DNA of 64,000 nt from Nesterenkonia sp. Act20 (GTDB lineage: Bacteria > Actinomycetota > Actinomycetes > Actinomycetales > Micrococcaceae), in the NCBI RefSeq assembly GCF_019173455.1, contig NZ_JADPQH010000001.1:372001-436000 (forward strand), read 5' to 3'. Position 1 is the first letter of the stretch, and each line of letters starts with the position of its first letter. A program made the translations under genes and the position numbers. The notes below the pieces were generated by a model. That model had not been told where the DNA came from and searched no databases. It saw nothing but the letters and a program-made list of their open reading frames with translations. Positions 52,322-59,820 of the stretch are shown here, one piece after another.

Positions 52322-52353
52322 GAAAACCTAGGTTTTCCGATATAGAAAGTCAA
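52322..52353 (-). promoter_or_regulatory. Promoter TTGACT-N17-TAGGTT with palindromic operator
   Basis: On the minus strand TTGACT (52353-52348) and TAGGTT (52330-52325) are 17 bases apart, a near-consensus sigma-A promoter. The perfect palindrome GAAAACCTAGGTTTTC at 52322-52337 overlaps the -10. It lies just upstream of the membrane-protein/wHTH gene pair, so repression by the wHTH protein is the simplest model. Confidence 0.75.
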
Positions 52354-52478
52354 GGATTTGATGTGCACTGTGCGTTGCCGAACTGGAGTGAAGGTCCGAC
52401 AGGTAGCCTCACCGCGATACGAGACACGAAGGCAAGGTATGGAGCTCCGCCCGAGGTTCTTATTTCAGACGAGGAAGT

Positions 52479-52952
52479 ATGCGAACCTCTCGACTCTTAG
52501 GCCTTGCGAGCGTCCCGCTCTTACTCGTGTCTTGTGCTGAAGGTGCCGGGCAGTCTGGCACCGGAGCATCAGACACTGACGAGGACGTACAAGAACGTAT
52601 GGACAAGGCAACAGCAGCTCTGAAGGAACAAAGTTTCGAATCCTGGTACGCGTATGCAGTCGAGAACTCGGGGCCTTCCGGCGGAGGCACAATGTTGCCC
52701 CCAGAGGATGAAACTACCGCGGTCTTTGTTTGGTGTGAGGGCACAGATCACGGACCCTCGTTCTTCCTGGACGGTGAGGAACAAGAGGTTATGCCTCGTT
52801 CGGAAGATGGACAAGCCTTTGAAGTTGTCACGGACTCCTCGTATGCAGGGTGGCTGGAAATCGAGGCGGAGCAGGGCCCCCGTAGTGCACAGTGGGCGTT
52901 CGCGGTAGGGGTCACCCCGGAGGAGAACGCGAGCGTGGATACTGCCAACTAG
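52479..52952 (+). CDS. Hypothetical lipoprotein
   Basis: A 157-residue protein with a lipoprotein signal peptide (LLGLASVPLLLVSCAE; lipobox Leu-Val-Ser-Cys) and a soluble acidic domain rich in Glu and Ser. I recognise no family. It is most likely anchored to the outer face of the membrane. GAGGAAG precedes the ATG. Base composition is lower in GC than the flanking catabolic genes, consistent with an accessory origin. Confidence 0.72.
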   Translation: MRTSRLLGLASVPLLLVSCAEGAGQSGTGASDTDEDVQERMDKATAALKEQSFESWYAYAVENSGPSGGGTMLPPEDETTAVFVWCEGTDHGPSFFLDGEEQEVMPRSEDGQAFEVVTDSSYAGWLEIEAEQGPRSAQWAFAVGVTPEENASVDTAN

Positions 52953-53115
52953 TGCTGGCCGGGTGGGCAAGTGACTTTGTGCGACGTTGTGCTTCAGGGC
53001 CACGCCCCGTGAGTGCTGATCAACCCAAGTGAGCTCCGACTCTGGGGAAGCCCGCAGCGCCATCCCACCCCGGGCAGGCGAGATCGCAAGATGGGGAGTT
53101 GGGGCGGTGGTTCAG

Positions 53116-53841
53116 CTAGAGGTGTCTGAGGTAGCGCTCGGGCGAGGAGAGGAAGGCTTGCCAGCTCGTGACGAGGTCGAGATCCTCCCACTGTCGAGGG
53201 CGGAGGCCCCAGCTACCCACCTCGAGCATCTGTGCATCTGGCAGGGCGGCCAGGAGGGGTGAGTGCGTTGAAAGGATCACTTGGGAATCCCCTGCCGCCA
53301 CAATGTCTTTCAGTACGCTGAGCAACGCTAGGCAACCCGAGAAGGACAGGGCTGATTCTGGCTCGTCGAGGAGCCACAGACCCGATCCACGAAATCGATC
53401 ACCTACGAGTTCGAGGAACGATTCACCGTGGGACATCTCGTGGAACGGAAGGTCCGGCAGCCCGCTCGTGCTGGGGTTCGACTCGAGGTAGCTGAAGAAG
53501 CCATGCATCGTTTCGGCTCTCAGGAAGTACCCACGCCGGGTGGCACCAGCGTTTCGGACCACTTGGAGGTGATCGGCGAGTACCGACTCCGTGGAACGTG
53601 TGGTGTGCTGGGCTCCTGTCGAGCCTCCTTCGGGGGACAGCCCGTAGGCCAAGGCGATTGCCTCGATGATGGTCGACTTACCGGATCCGTTCTCACCCAC
53701 TAGGACGGTAGCCGGGCCGAGATCGAGCCCATGATCGAGGATCGTCGCTACAGGCGCCAACGTCGCCGGCCACATCTGCCGGTCCAGTGTGTTGGACGGA
53801 TCTTCGGTCAATCTTCGGATCGGGAACCGTTCGAAGGCCAT
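53116..53841 (-). CDS. Orphan AAA/ABC-type ATPase
   Basis: The 241-residue soluble ATPase has Walker A VGENGSGKSTI (about residue 47), signature-like MSHGESFLEL, Walker B LWLLDEPESALS and the switch ILSTHSPLL. This is the AAA_21/COG3910 type related to SMC and RecF-like ATPases rather than to transport ATPases. No membrane partner, nuclease or toxin gene is adjacent, so its role is unknown. GC and codon use resemble the rest of the accessory patch. Confidence 0.83.
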   Translation of the reverse strand: MAFERFPIRRLTEDPSNTLDRQMWPATLAPVATILDHGLDLGPATVLVGENGSGKSTIIEAIALAYGLSPEGGSTGAQHTTRSTESVLADHLQVVRNAGATRRGYFLRAETMHGFFSYLESNPSTSGLPDLPFHEMSHGESFLELVGDRFRGSGLWLLDEPESALSFSGCLALLSVLKDIVAAGDSQVILSTHSPLLAALPDAQMLEVGSWGLRPRQWEDLDLVTSWQAFLSSPERYLRHL

Positions 53842-54263
53842 GTGTCCAGTGTGTCAGCCACAATGCTGGATCGGGCCCCGTAAAGGGATCCCTCTGCGTG
53901 CACCGAGTCCTCAACCGGACCATGAACGCACGTAAGCCGGCCCCTCAGCGGGCACCTATCTAGATCCCACCGACCCGAGACCCCTCACCCCGGCAACAGG
54001 ATGCACTCGAAGCCCGAGGAACCCGCCTTGTGACCCGAATCGTGAGCAGGCCGGGCATGCTCCCAACTTCTGGATCTGCCAGATAACTCAAGGCACCACA
54101 CATGTTCCTACTTGCGTGCTCACAAGCCTGCCGACAGGCGCCTGGTTCTTTCTCTTGACCGCACCGCTAGGCAATGGTTCACCCGTTTGAAGGCGCCCCA
54201 GTGCGGGTGTGCCGCACCGATAGCCGATCCTTCACCGGGCGTATATGTTGAAACCTCCGACGC
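53842..54263. other. Intergenic region without a supported gene
   Basis: About 420 bases follow the AAA ATPase start. A 72-codon frame beginning at 54112 has no recognisable domain and crosses a strong hairpin, so I do not call it. No RNA gene or repeat was seen. The ATPase promoter should lie in the first part. Confidence 0.6.
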
Positions 54264-54311
54264 ACATCGGCCTCGCCGGGAGGACCGTGATCCTCCCGGC
54301 GAGGCCGATGT
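54264..54311 (-). terminator. 21-bp perfect hairpin, likely terminator of the aldo/keto reductase gene
   Basis: A 21-base perfect inverted repeat beginning ACATCGGCCTCGCCGGGAGG surrounds a six-base loop. It lies about 20 bases beyond the reductase stop on the minus strand. The stem is very stable, though there is no long U-tract, which is common in high-GC actinobacteria. Confidence 0.7.
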
Positions 54312-54330
54312 CTATACATCTTCGCGCTGA

Positions 54331-55167
54331 CTACGGAATGTGGTCGAAACTGTCTGGGTCAGGACCGGTGCGCTGATCCTTGTTCAACCCCGAGATCGCC
54401 ACGACGTCCTCCTCGCCAAGCTCGAAGTCGAAGAGGTTAAAGTTCTCTTCGATCCGGGAGCGGGTCACCGACTTCGGAAAGACGATGTGGCCTTGCTGGA
54501 TGTGCCAGCGCAGGGTCACCTGGGCGACAGTGCGGTCGAGACGCTCAGCGATCTCATTCAGCAGCGGATCCTCAAGCACCGCACCCTTTGCAATCGGTGA
54601 CCATGCCTCAGTAGCGATGTTGTGCTCGGTGTCGAAGGCGCGGACTTCCTCATTGGTGAGGTACGGATGGATCTCGATCTGATTGACTGCAGGAACAGTG
54701 TCGGTCTCATCAATCAGCCGCTGCAGGTGGGACACCTGGAAGTTGGAGACGCCGATCGCCCGCGCCTTGCCGGTCTTGTAGATCTCGATCATTGCCTTCC
54801 AGGTTTCGACGTAATCCACACCGATGGTCGGCAGCGGCCAATGGATAAGGAACAAGTCCACCTGCTCTAAGCCGAGTGCGCGGAGAGACTCATCAGTGGC
54901 GCTCAGGGCGTCGTCGAACCTGTGGAAGCTGTTGTTCAGCTTGGAGGTGATGAAAACCTCGTCCCGAGAAAGGCCAGACTCTTTCAAGGCTTGTCCCACC
55001 TCGGCTTCATTGCCGTACATCTGAGCGGTGTCGATGTGCCTGTAGCCGACTTCAAATGCCTCCAGGACCGCACCCTTGGTAGTCTCGGGAGTGATCTGGA
55101 AGGTGCCGTATCCCAGCTGCGGGATGGTGACACCATTGTTGAGTGTGATCTGAGGAACTGTCGTCAT
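54331..55167 (-). CDS. Aldo/keto reductase
   Basis: The 278-residue TIM-barrel NADPH reductase has the complete tetrad Asp46, Tyr51, Lys76 and His109 (HIDTAQMYGNE, TSKLNN, LIHWPLP). IGVSNFQVSHL and a C-terminal FPKSVTRSRIEENF complete the cofactor site. It is related to 2,5-diketo-D-gluconate reductases and reduces aldehydes or ketones of unknown identity in the cytoplasm. AAGGAG precedes the ATG. It is monocistronic and ends at a strong hairpin. Confidence 0.93.
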   Translation of the reverse strand: MTTVPQITLNNGVTIPQLGYGTFQITPETTKGAVLEAFEVGYRHIDTAQMYGNEAEVGQALKESGLSRDEVFITSKLNNSFHRFDDALSATDESLRALGLEQVDLFLIHWPLPTIGVDYVETWKAMIEIYKTGKARAIGVSNFQVSHLQRLIDETDTVPAVNQIEIHPYLTNEEVRAFDTEHNIATEAWSPIAKGAVLEDPLLNEIAERLDRTVAQVTLRWHIQQGHIVFPKSVTRSRIEENFNLFDFELGEEDVVAISGLNKDQRTGPDPDSFDHIP

Positions 55168-55500
55168 CGTCGGGTGCTCCTTATAGTCGCGACCGCCGGC
55201 GCAAGGGCCGGGTCCACGAGCAAGAACGTGAAGAGTGGCGGTCAGTATTCCTGCTTTGGCCCGGAAGGTTTTGCCGCTATGCCGCTATAGGGGAATGGAC
55301 ATCGGGCCTAGGACTGAGATGGCCGCGTCCAATTTAATCCTGTCGCTTCACCTCAACTGAAGGCCGCAACTTACTGCCGCACTAACGTCGCTAAGATGTC
55401 TACCCTCCCGAAGCCGCCTCGAGGTGGCCTTGGGGTATCACCCTGCTACTGTGCCAGCCAGACAGCCGCGCAGGCGGCATCGCTTCATTGAAAGGCATTC
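55168..55500. other. Divergent intergenic region between reductase and photolyase genes
   Basis: These 333 bases hold no supported gene. They must contain promoters for both flanking genes. A GAAAGG ribosome site precedes the photolyase ATG, but I found no convincing -35/-10 pair or repeat. Confidence 0.5.
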
Positions 55501-56889
55501 ATGACCCGCACTCTGGTCTGGTTCCGCGACGATCTGCGCACGGCAGACCACGAGGCGCTCGCGGAAGCCTGTCGCCGCGCAGAACATCCGGGCGACGTCG
55601 TCGCACTCTATGTCCTGGATGAGGTCAGCCCCGGTGTCAGGGCCCTCGGTGGCGCGGCCAAATGGTGGCTGCACCACGCATTGGGCTCCCTGCAGGAGAA
55701 CCTCGCGGAGCTGGGCATCCCCCTGCTGCTGCGCAGCGGTGACCCTCGGCAGATCCTGCTAGAACTCGGCGGCGAGCTCGGTGCGCAGCGGGTGCATTGG
55801 TCCCGGCGCTACGGCGGTCCCGAACGCGAGGTCGATGCCAGCATCAAGGCCGCGCTGCCTGAGCACGGCATCGAGGTGGAGAGCTTCAACGCCTCCCTGC
55901 TGCATGAGCCCTGGACTGTGCAGACCAACACCGGAGGGCCCTATAAGGTCTACACCCCGTTCTGGCGCCAGATCAGCGTCCGGGACCCCGGCCCCACGCG
56001 GGACCGACCAGCCGCCCTGGGAACTCTGGAGACCGCATGGGCCGCGCTGCCGCAGCCCGGCCCGCGCACGGATCGTCTCGAGGACTGGGAGCTGCTGCCG
56101 ACCCGGCCGGACTGGGCCGGAGGCCTGCGCAAGACCTGGACCCCCACCGAGACAGGTGGCCAGGAGCGGCTGCGCGATTTCCTCGAGACCCAGGTGCAGG
56201 ACTACGACGACGCCCGCGATGTTCCCGCCGATGATGACACCTCGCGCCTGTCCCCCTACCTGCGCTTCGGCCAGCTCAGCCCGCGGCAGGTCTGGGAAGC
56301 CGCCCATCAGCAGAGCCCCGAATCGGTGAGCACCTTCCTCTCCGAGATCGGCTGGCGGGAGTTCTGCTGGCACCTTCTCTTCCACTTCCCCCACCTGCCG
56401 CACACCAACCTCCGCTCCCAGTTCGACGCCTACCCCTGGAAGTCACGCAGCGAATCACCCGAGGAATTTCAGGCCTGGACCAAGGGACGAACAGGCTTCC
56501 CCTGGGTCGACGCCGGCCAGCGCCAGCTCTGGGAGACCGGTCATATGCACAACCGTGTGCGCATGGCCTCGGCAAGTCTCTTGATCAAGAACCTTGGCAT
56601 CGATTGGCGTGAGGGCGAGGCCTGGTTCTGGGACACCCTGGTCGACGCCGACGCCGCGTCGAACCCCGCCAACTGGCAGTGGGTGGCCGGATGCGGGATG
56701 GACGCCGCACCCTATTTCCGGATCTTCAACCCTGAGCGCCAGCGTGACCGCTTCGACCCGAAGGGGCGCTATATCAGCGCCTGGATTCCGGAGCTGAACA
56801 CACCGGAGTACCCCACCCCGATCATCGACCTCAAAGCCTCTCGCGAGGAGGCTCTGGCGCACTACAGCCAGATCAGCGGCAAGGGCTGA
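55501..56889 (+). CDS. phr: Deoxyribodipyrimidine photo-lyase (class I)
   Basis: The 462-residue flavoprotein repairs pyrimidine dimers with blue light. The N-terminal antenna domain starts TLVWFRDDLRTADHEAL. The C-terminal FAD domain has SPYLRFGQLSPRQVW, EIGWREFCWHLLFHFP, TGFPWVDAGQRQLWETGHMHN and the ASNPANWQWVAGCG segment, all typical of CPD class I enzymes. Length is normal. The start ATG follows GAAAGG. It lies upstream of the DEAD-box helicase gene, which has its own promoter. Confidence 0.95.
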   Translation: MTRTLVWFRDDLRTADHEALAEACRRAEHPGDVVALYVLDEVSPGVRALGGAAKWWLHHALGSLQENLAELGIPLLLRSGDPRQILLELGGELGAQRVHWSRRYGGPEREVDASIKAALPEHGIEVESFNASLLHEPWTVQTNTGGPYKVYTPFWRQISVRDPGPTRDRPAALGTLETAWAALPQPGPRTDRLEDWELLPTRPDWAGGLRKTWTPTETGGQERLRDFLETQVQDYDDARDVPADDDTSRLSPYLRFGQLSPRQVWEAAHQQSPESVSTFLSEIGWREFCWHLLFHFPHLPHTNLRSQFDAYPWKSRSESPEEFQAWTKGRTGFPWVDAGQRQLWETGHMHNRVRMASASLLIKNLGIDWREGEAWFWDTLVDADAASNPANWQWVAGCGMDAAPYFRIFNPERQRDRFDPKGRYISAWIPELNTPEYPTPIIDLKASREEALAHYSQISGKG

Positions 56890-56891
56890 CA

Positions 56892-56920
56892 TTAGGACTG
56901 TGCCGATAAGCAGGTATAGT
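56892..56920 (+). promoter_or_regulatory. Promoter for the DEAD-box helicase gene
   Basis: TTAGGA (56892-56897) and TATAGT (56915-56920) are 17 bases apart. Transcription from here gives a 5' leader of about 90-200 bases before the helicase coding region. Long leaders are usual for cold-induced RNA helicases. Confidence 0.6.
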
Positions 56921-57013
56921 GGGGAATCTGGTGACCACCTCGCGTGGTTGCCTGCGTCGTAAGAACGCCTTGATCAACGGGGCCGTGCCGTTCCACCGGC
57001 CCACGTTTCAGCA

Positions 57014-58516
57014 GTGATTTTCTCGCGGCGACCGAGTGCATCAACCGATGCCTTCGCCCTATGCCAGACCAGTTCCCGGCCGGTGACCCCTGCCCTCTCT
57101 GTGTCTGGCGCTTTCCGAAAGGCTCCCGCCATTTCTGAGACCCAGACCTTCGCCGAACTCAACGTCCCCGCACCGCTGGTGCGCGCACTCGCTGCAGACG
57201 GCAAGATTGACGCTTTCGCCATCCAGCAGCAGACCCTCGCCGACACGCTGAACGGACGCGACGTCCTCGGCCGCGGCAAGACCGGCTCGGGCAAGACTCT
57301 CGCCTTCTCCATCCCGATGGTCGCCCGCCTTGGCGAGCAGGACGCGGCCAAGCGCCGACGTCCGGGCCGCCCACTCGGCCTCGTGCTCGCTCCCACCCGT
57401 GAGCTGGCCACGCAGATCAATGCTGTGCTGGAACCCCTGGCCGCCTCATACAACCTGAAGACCACCACCGTCTTCGGCGGTGTGACGGCTTCGCGCCAGA
57501 TCAACGCGCTGAAGTCCGGCGTGGACATCGTAGTCGCCTGCCCCGGTCGCCTCGAAGATCTGCTGAACCAGCGCGCACTGACCCTTGAGTCTGTCGAAAT
57601 CACGGTGCTGGACGAAGCCGACCACATGGCCGACCTCGGCTTCCTGCCCGTGGTCACCCGACTGCTTGAGAAGACCGACGCCAAGGGACAGCGCCTCTTC
57701 TTCTCCGCCACACTGGACAACGGCGTGGACAAGCTGGTCAAGCGCTTCCTCAACAACGAGGTGCTGCACTCCGTGGACGAGGCCACCTCCCACGTCTCCG
57801 CGATGACCCACCACGTGTTCGAGGTCAACAACGACGACAAGCGTGACCTGGTAAAGCAGCTCGCTTCCGGCACCGGTCGCCGCATCCTCTTCACCCGCAC
57901 CAAGCACCAGGCCAAGAAGCTGGCCAAGCAGCTCACCGAGCAGGGCACCCCCGCGGTGGACCTGCACGGCAACCTGTCCCAGTCCCAGCGCGACCGCAAC
58001 CTCGCAGCCTTCGGTGAGGGCGACATCAAGGTCCTCGTGGCCACCGATGTTGCCGCCCGCGGCGTCCACGTGGATTCCGTGGAGCTCGTGGTCCACGTGG
58101 ACCCGCCGGCCGAGCACAAGGCGTACCTGCACCGCTCGGGCCGCACCGCGCGCGCCGGCAGCGCCGGTGATGTGGTCACGGTGATGCTCCCCGAGCAGCG
58201 CCGCGATACCCAGGCCCTGCTGCGCAAGGCAGCCATCGCCGTGCACCCGGTTCGGGTCAACAGCGAATCCGAGGCCGTCAGCGATCTGGTCGGCGAGACC
58301 GCCCCCTTCGTGAAGCCCTCCCCCCGCGCAGCCGTGCAGCAGCAGCAGCCCCGCCGTCGCTCCGGTCCCCCCTCCTCCCGCGGCGCCGGACCGGCCCGCG
58401 GCGGACGCGGCGGCTCCTCCCGCGGCGGTCAGGGCGGACCCTCACGCGGCGGACGCAGCGGCGCTCCCCGCGGCGGTTCGGCCTCGGCCGGACGGTCACC
58501 GCGCCCCACGCGCTGA
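57014..58516 (+). CDS. DEAD-box RNA helicase with C-terminal RGG tail
   Basis: An RNA helicase of about 500 residues with Q-motif FAELNVPAPLV, motif I GKTGSGKT, motif Ia PTRELATQI, motif II VLDEADHM, motif III FSATLD and motif VI HRSGRTARAG. It unwinds structured RNA and probably helps at low temperature or in ribosome assembly. The last 60 residues are Arg-Gly-Gly rich and should bind RNA. The start is uncertain: GTG 57014 has no clear ribosome site and adds an unusual 40-residue leader. GTG 57083, GTG 57101 or an ATT at 57132 behind GAAAGG are alternatives. Confidence 0.88.
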   Translation: MIFSRRPSASTDAFALCQTSSRPVTPALSVSGAFRKAPAISETQTFAELNVPAPLVRALAADGKIDAFAIQQQTLADTLNGRDVLGRGKTGSGKTLAFSIPMVARLGEQDAAKRRRPGRPLGLVLAPTRELATQINAVLEPLAASYNLKTTTVFGGVTASRQINALKSGVDIVVACPGRLEDLLNQRALTLESVEITVLDEADHMADLGFLPVVTRLLEKTDAKGQRLFFSATLDNGVDKLVKRFLNNEVLHSVDEATSHVSAMTHHVFEVNNDDKRDLVKQLASGTGRRILFTRTKHQAKKLAKQLTEQGTPAVDLHGNLSQSQRDRNLAAFGEGDIKVLVATDVAARGVHVDSVELVVHVDPPAEHKAYLHRSGRTARAGSAGDVVTVMLPEQRRDTQALLRKAAIAVHPVRVNSESEAVSDLVGETAPFVKPSPRAAVQQQQPRRRSGPPSSRGAGPARGGRGGSSRGGQGGPSRGGRSGAPRGGSASAGRSPRPTR

Positions 58517-58539
58517 GCACCACACAGGACTGACTCCGT

Positions 58540-58570
58540 GCGCAGGACCCCAGGCCTTGGGGTCCTGCGC
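58540..58570 (+). terminator. Hairpin terminator after the helicase gene
   Basis: GCGCAGGACCCCA pairs perfectly with TGGGGTCCTGCGC around a five-base loop, about 24 bases after the helicase stop. No U-tract follows. It isolates the next operon. Confidence 0.7.
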
Positions 58571-58671
58571 ACTCACGTCGCCCCAGGTGGAGGGGCCTTA
58601 CGGCTCATCCACCGTGTACTAGGGTGACTCTCAAGCAGTTCTCTGAAAATCAGCTTGAGAGGAGCCTGAGC

Positions 58672-59820
58672 GTGGTTGACGAAGATCGACGCCAGCGAGC
58701 GCTGGATGCACTGAACATCCTGGACACGCCACCGGATGAACGCGTGGACCGCATCACTCGCCTGGCGCAGCAGATCTTCGGCGTGCCCATGGTCAGCGTC
58801 AACCTTCTCGACCGGGACCGCCAATGGCGCAAGTCGGAGGTCGGCATCGGCGTCAAGGAGGTTCCTCGCGCCGACGGGTTCTGCGAGGCCACGATCCAAC
58901 AGACCGGCACCCTGGTCATCGAAGATGCAGCGCAGGACCCCAGCTGGGCCTCAAATCCTTTCGTCCTGGGTGATCCTCATCTTCGCTTCTACGCCGGCCA
59001 TCCGTTGCAGGCCCCCGGCGGTGAACATGTGGGCACCCTGTGCATGCTCGACACCGAGCCCCGGCAGCTTGGCGAGCATGAGCGCGAAGTGCTCGCAGAC
59101 CTCGCTTTCTGGGTCCAGACCGAACTTGCTCAACAGCAGGAGCTGGACCATGCCGCAATCGTGCAGCGAGCTCTGAACCCTCGAGATCTTCCGCAGCCCT
59201 CCGGCTTCACGGTCACCGCAGGCTCTGCACCCGCCGGCAGCGTCTCCGGGGATTTCCACGATGTGGTGCTCCAGGGTGACACGCTCCGGATCACCCTGGC
59301 TGATGTGATGGGCAAGGGCACCGGTGCGGGGATCATCGCCTCGGCTGTACGGGCCTCCATGCGCACAGCTCCTGATCGTTCAGTGCTCGAGACGGTCGCA
59401 GAAGTTGATGCCCTCCTGGAACATGACATCGGTGACCTGAACATGTTCGTCACGATGTTCTGCGCGGAGTTGAACACCACCACGGGACAGATCAGCTACG
59501 TGGACGGCGGCCACAGTCTGAGCTTCATCTACCGAGCAGACGGAACCTGGGAACACCTCAGCTCCACCGGGTTGCCGCTGGCCATGGGCATGGACGAGCC
59601 GCATGAGCTCGGCACGGTGCAGCTGCACCCGGGAGACGCTCTGATGTGCTGCAGCGACGGGCTGCTCGATCTGCTGGATCTCGAGGACCCCTTCGGTCAG
59701 GTGGGAGAGATTCTCGACGTCTCCGGCGTCGACGGAGCGGTGCAGGAGGCGTTGCGCTGGGCGGTGCGCGGCAAGGCTCCGGATGACGTCACGGTCGTCG
59801 TCGTCAGGAGAGAGGCGTGA
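58672..59820 (+). CDS. GAF-domain SpoIIE-type (PP2C) serine phosphatase
   Basis: The 382-residue protein has an N-terminal GAF sensor domain (about residues 10-160) and a C-terminal SpoIIE/RsbU-type phosphatase. Catalytic Asp residues lie in GSVSGDFHDVV, ITLADVMGKGTGAG, CCSDGLLDLLD and DDVTVVVV. Such enzymes dephosphorylate a STAS protein in partner-switching pathways. The GTG at 58672 is chosen for AGAGGAG eight bases upstream; GTG 58624 lacks one. Its stop overlaps the next start (GTGA). The operon also encodes a STAS protein and an RsbW-like kinase, its probable targets. Confidence 0.9.
   Translation: MVDEDRRQRALDALNILDTPPDERVDRITRLAQQIFGVPMVSVNLLDRDRQWRKSEVGIGVKEVPRADGFCEATIQQTGTLVIEDAAQDPSWASNPFVLGDPHLRFYAGHPLQAPGGEHVGTLCMLDTEPRQLGEHEREVLADLAFWVQTELAQQQELDHAAIVQRALNPRDLPQPSGFTVTAGSAPAGSVSGDFHDVVLQGDTLRITLADVMGKGTGAGIIASAVRASMRTAPDRSVLETVAEVDALLEHDIGDLNMFVTMFCAELNTTTGQISYVDGGHSLSFIYRADGTWEHLSSTGLPLAMGMDEPHELGTVQLHPGDALMCCSDGLLDLLDLEDPFGQVGEILDVSGVDGAVQEALRWAVRGKAPDDVTVVVVRREA

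Noticed and set aside
54112-54330. A 72-codon frame in the empty stretch
   Set aside because: No domain, no ribosome site of note, and it runs through a 21-bp hairpin.
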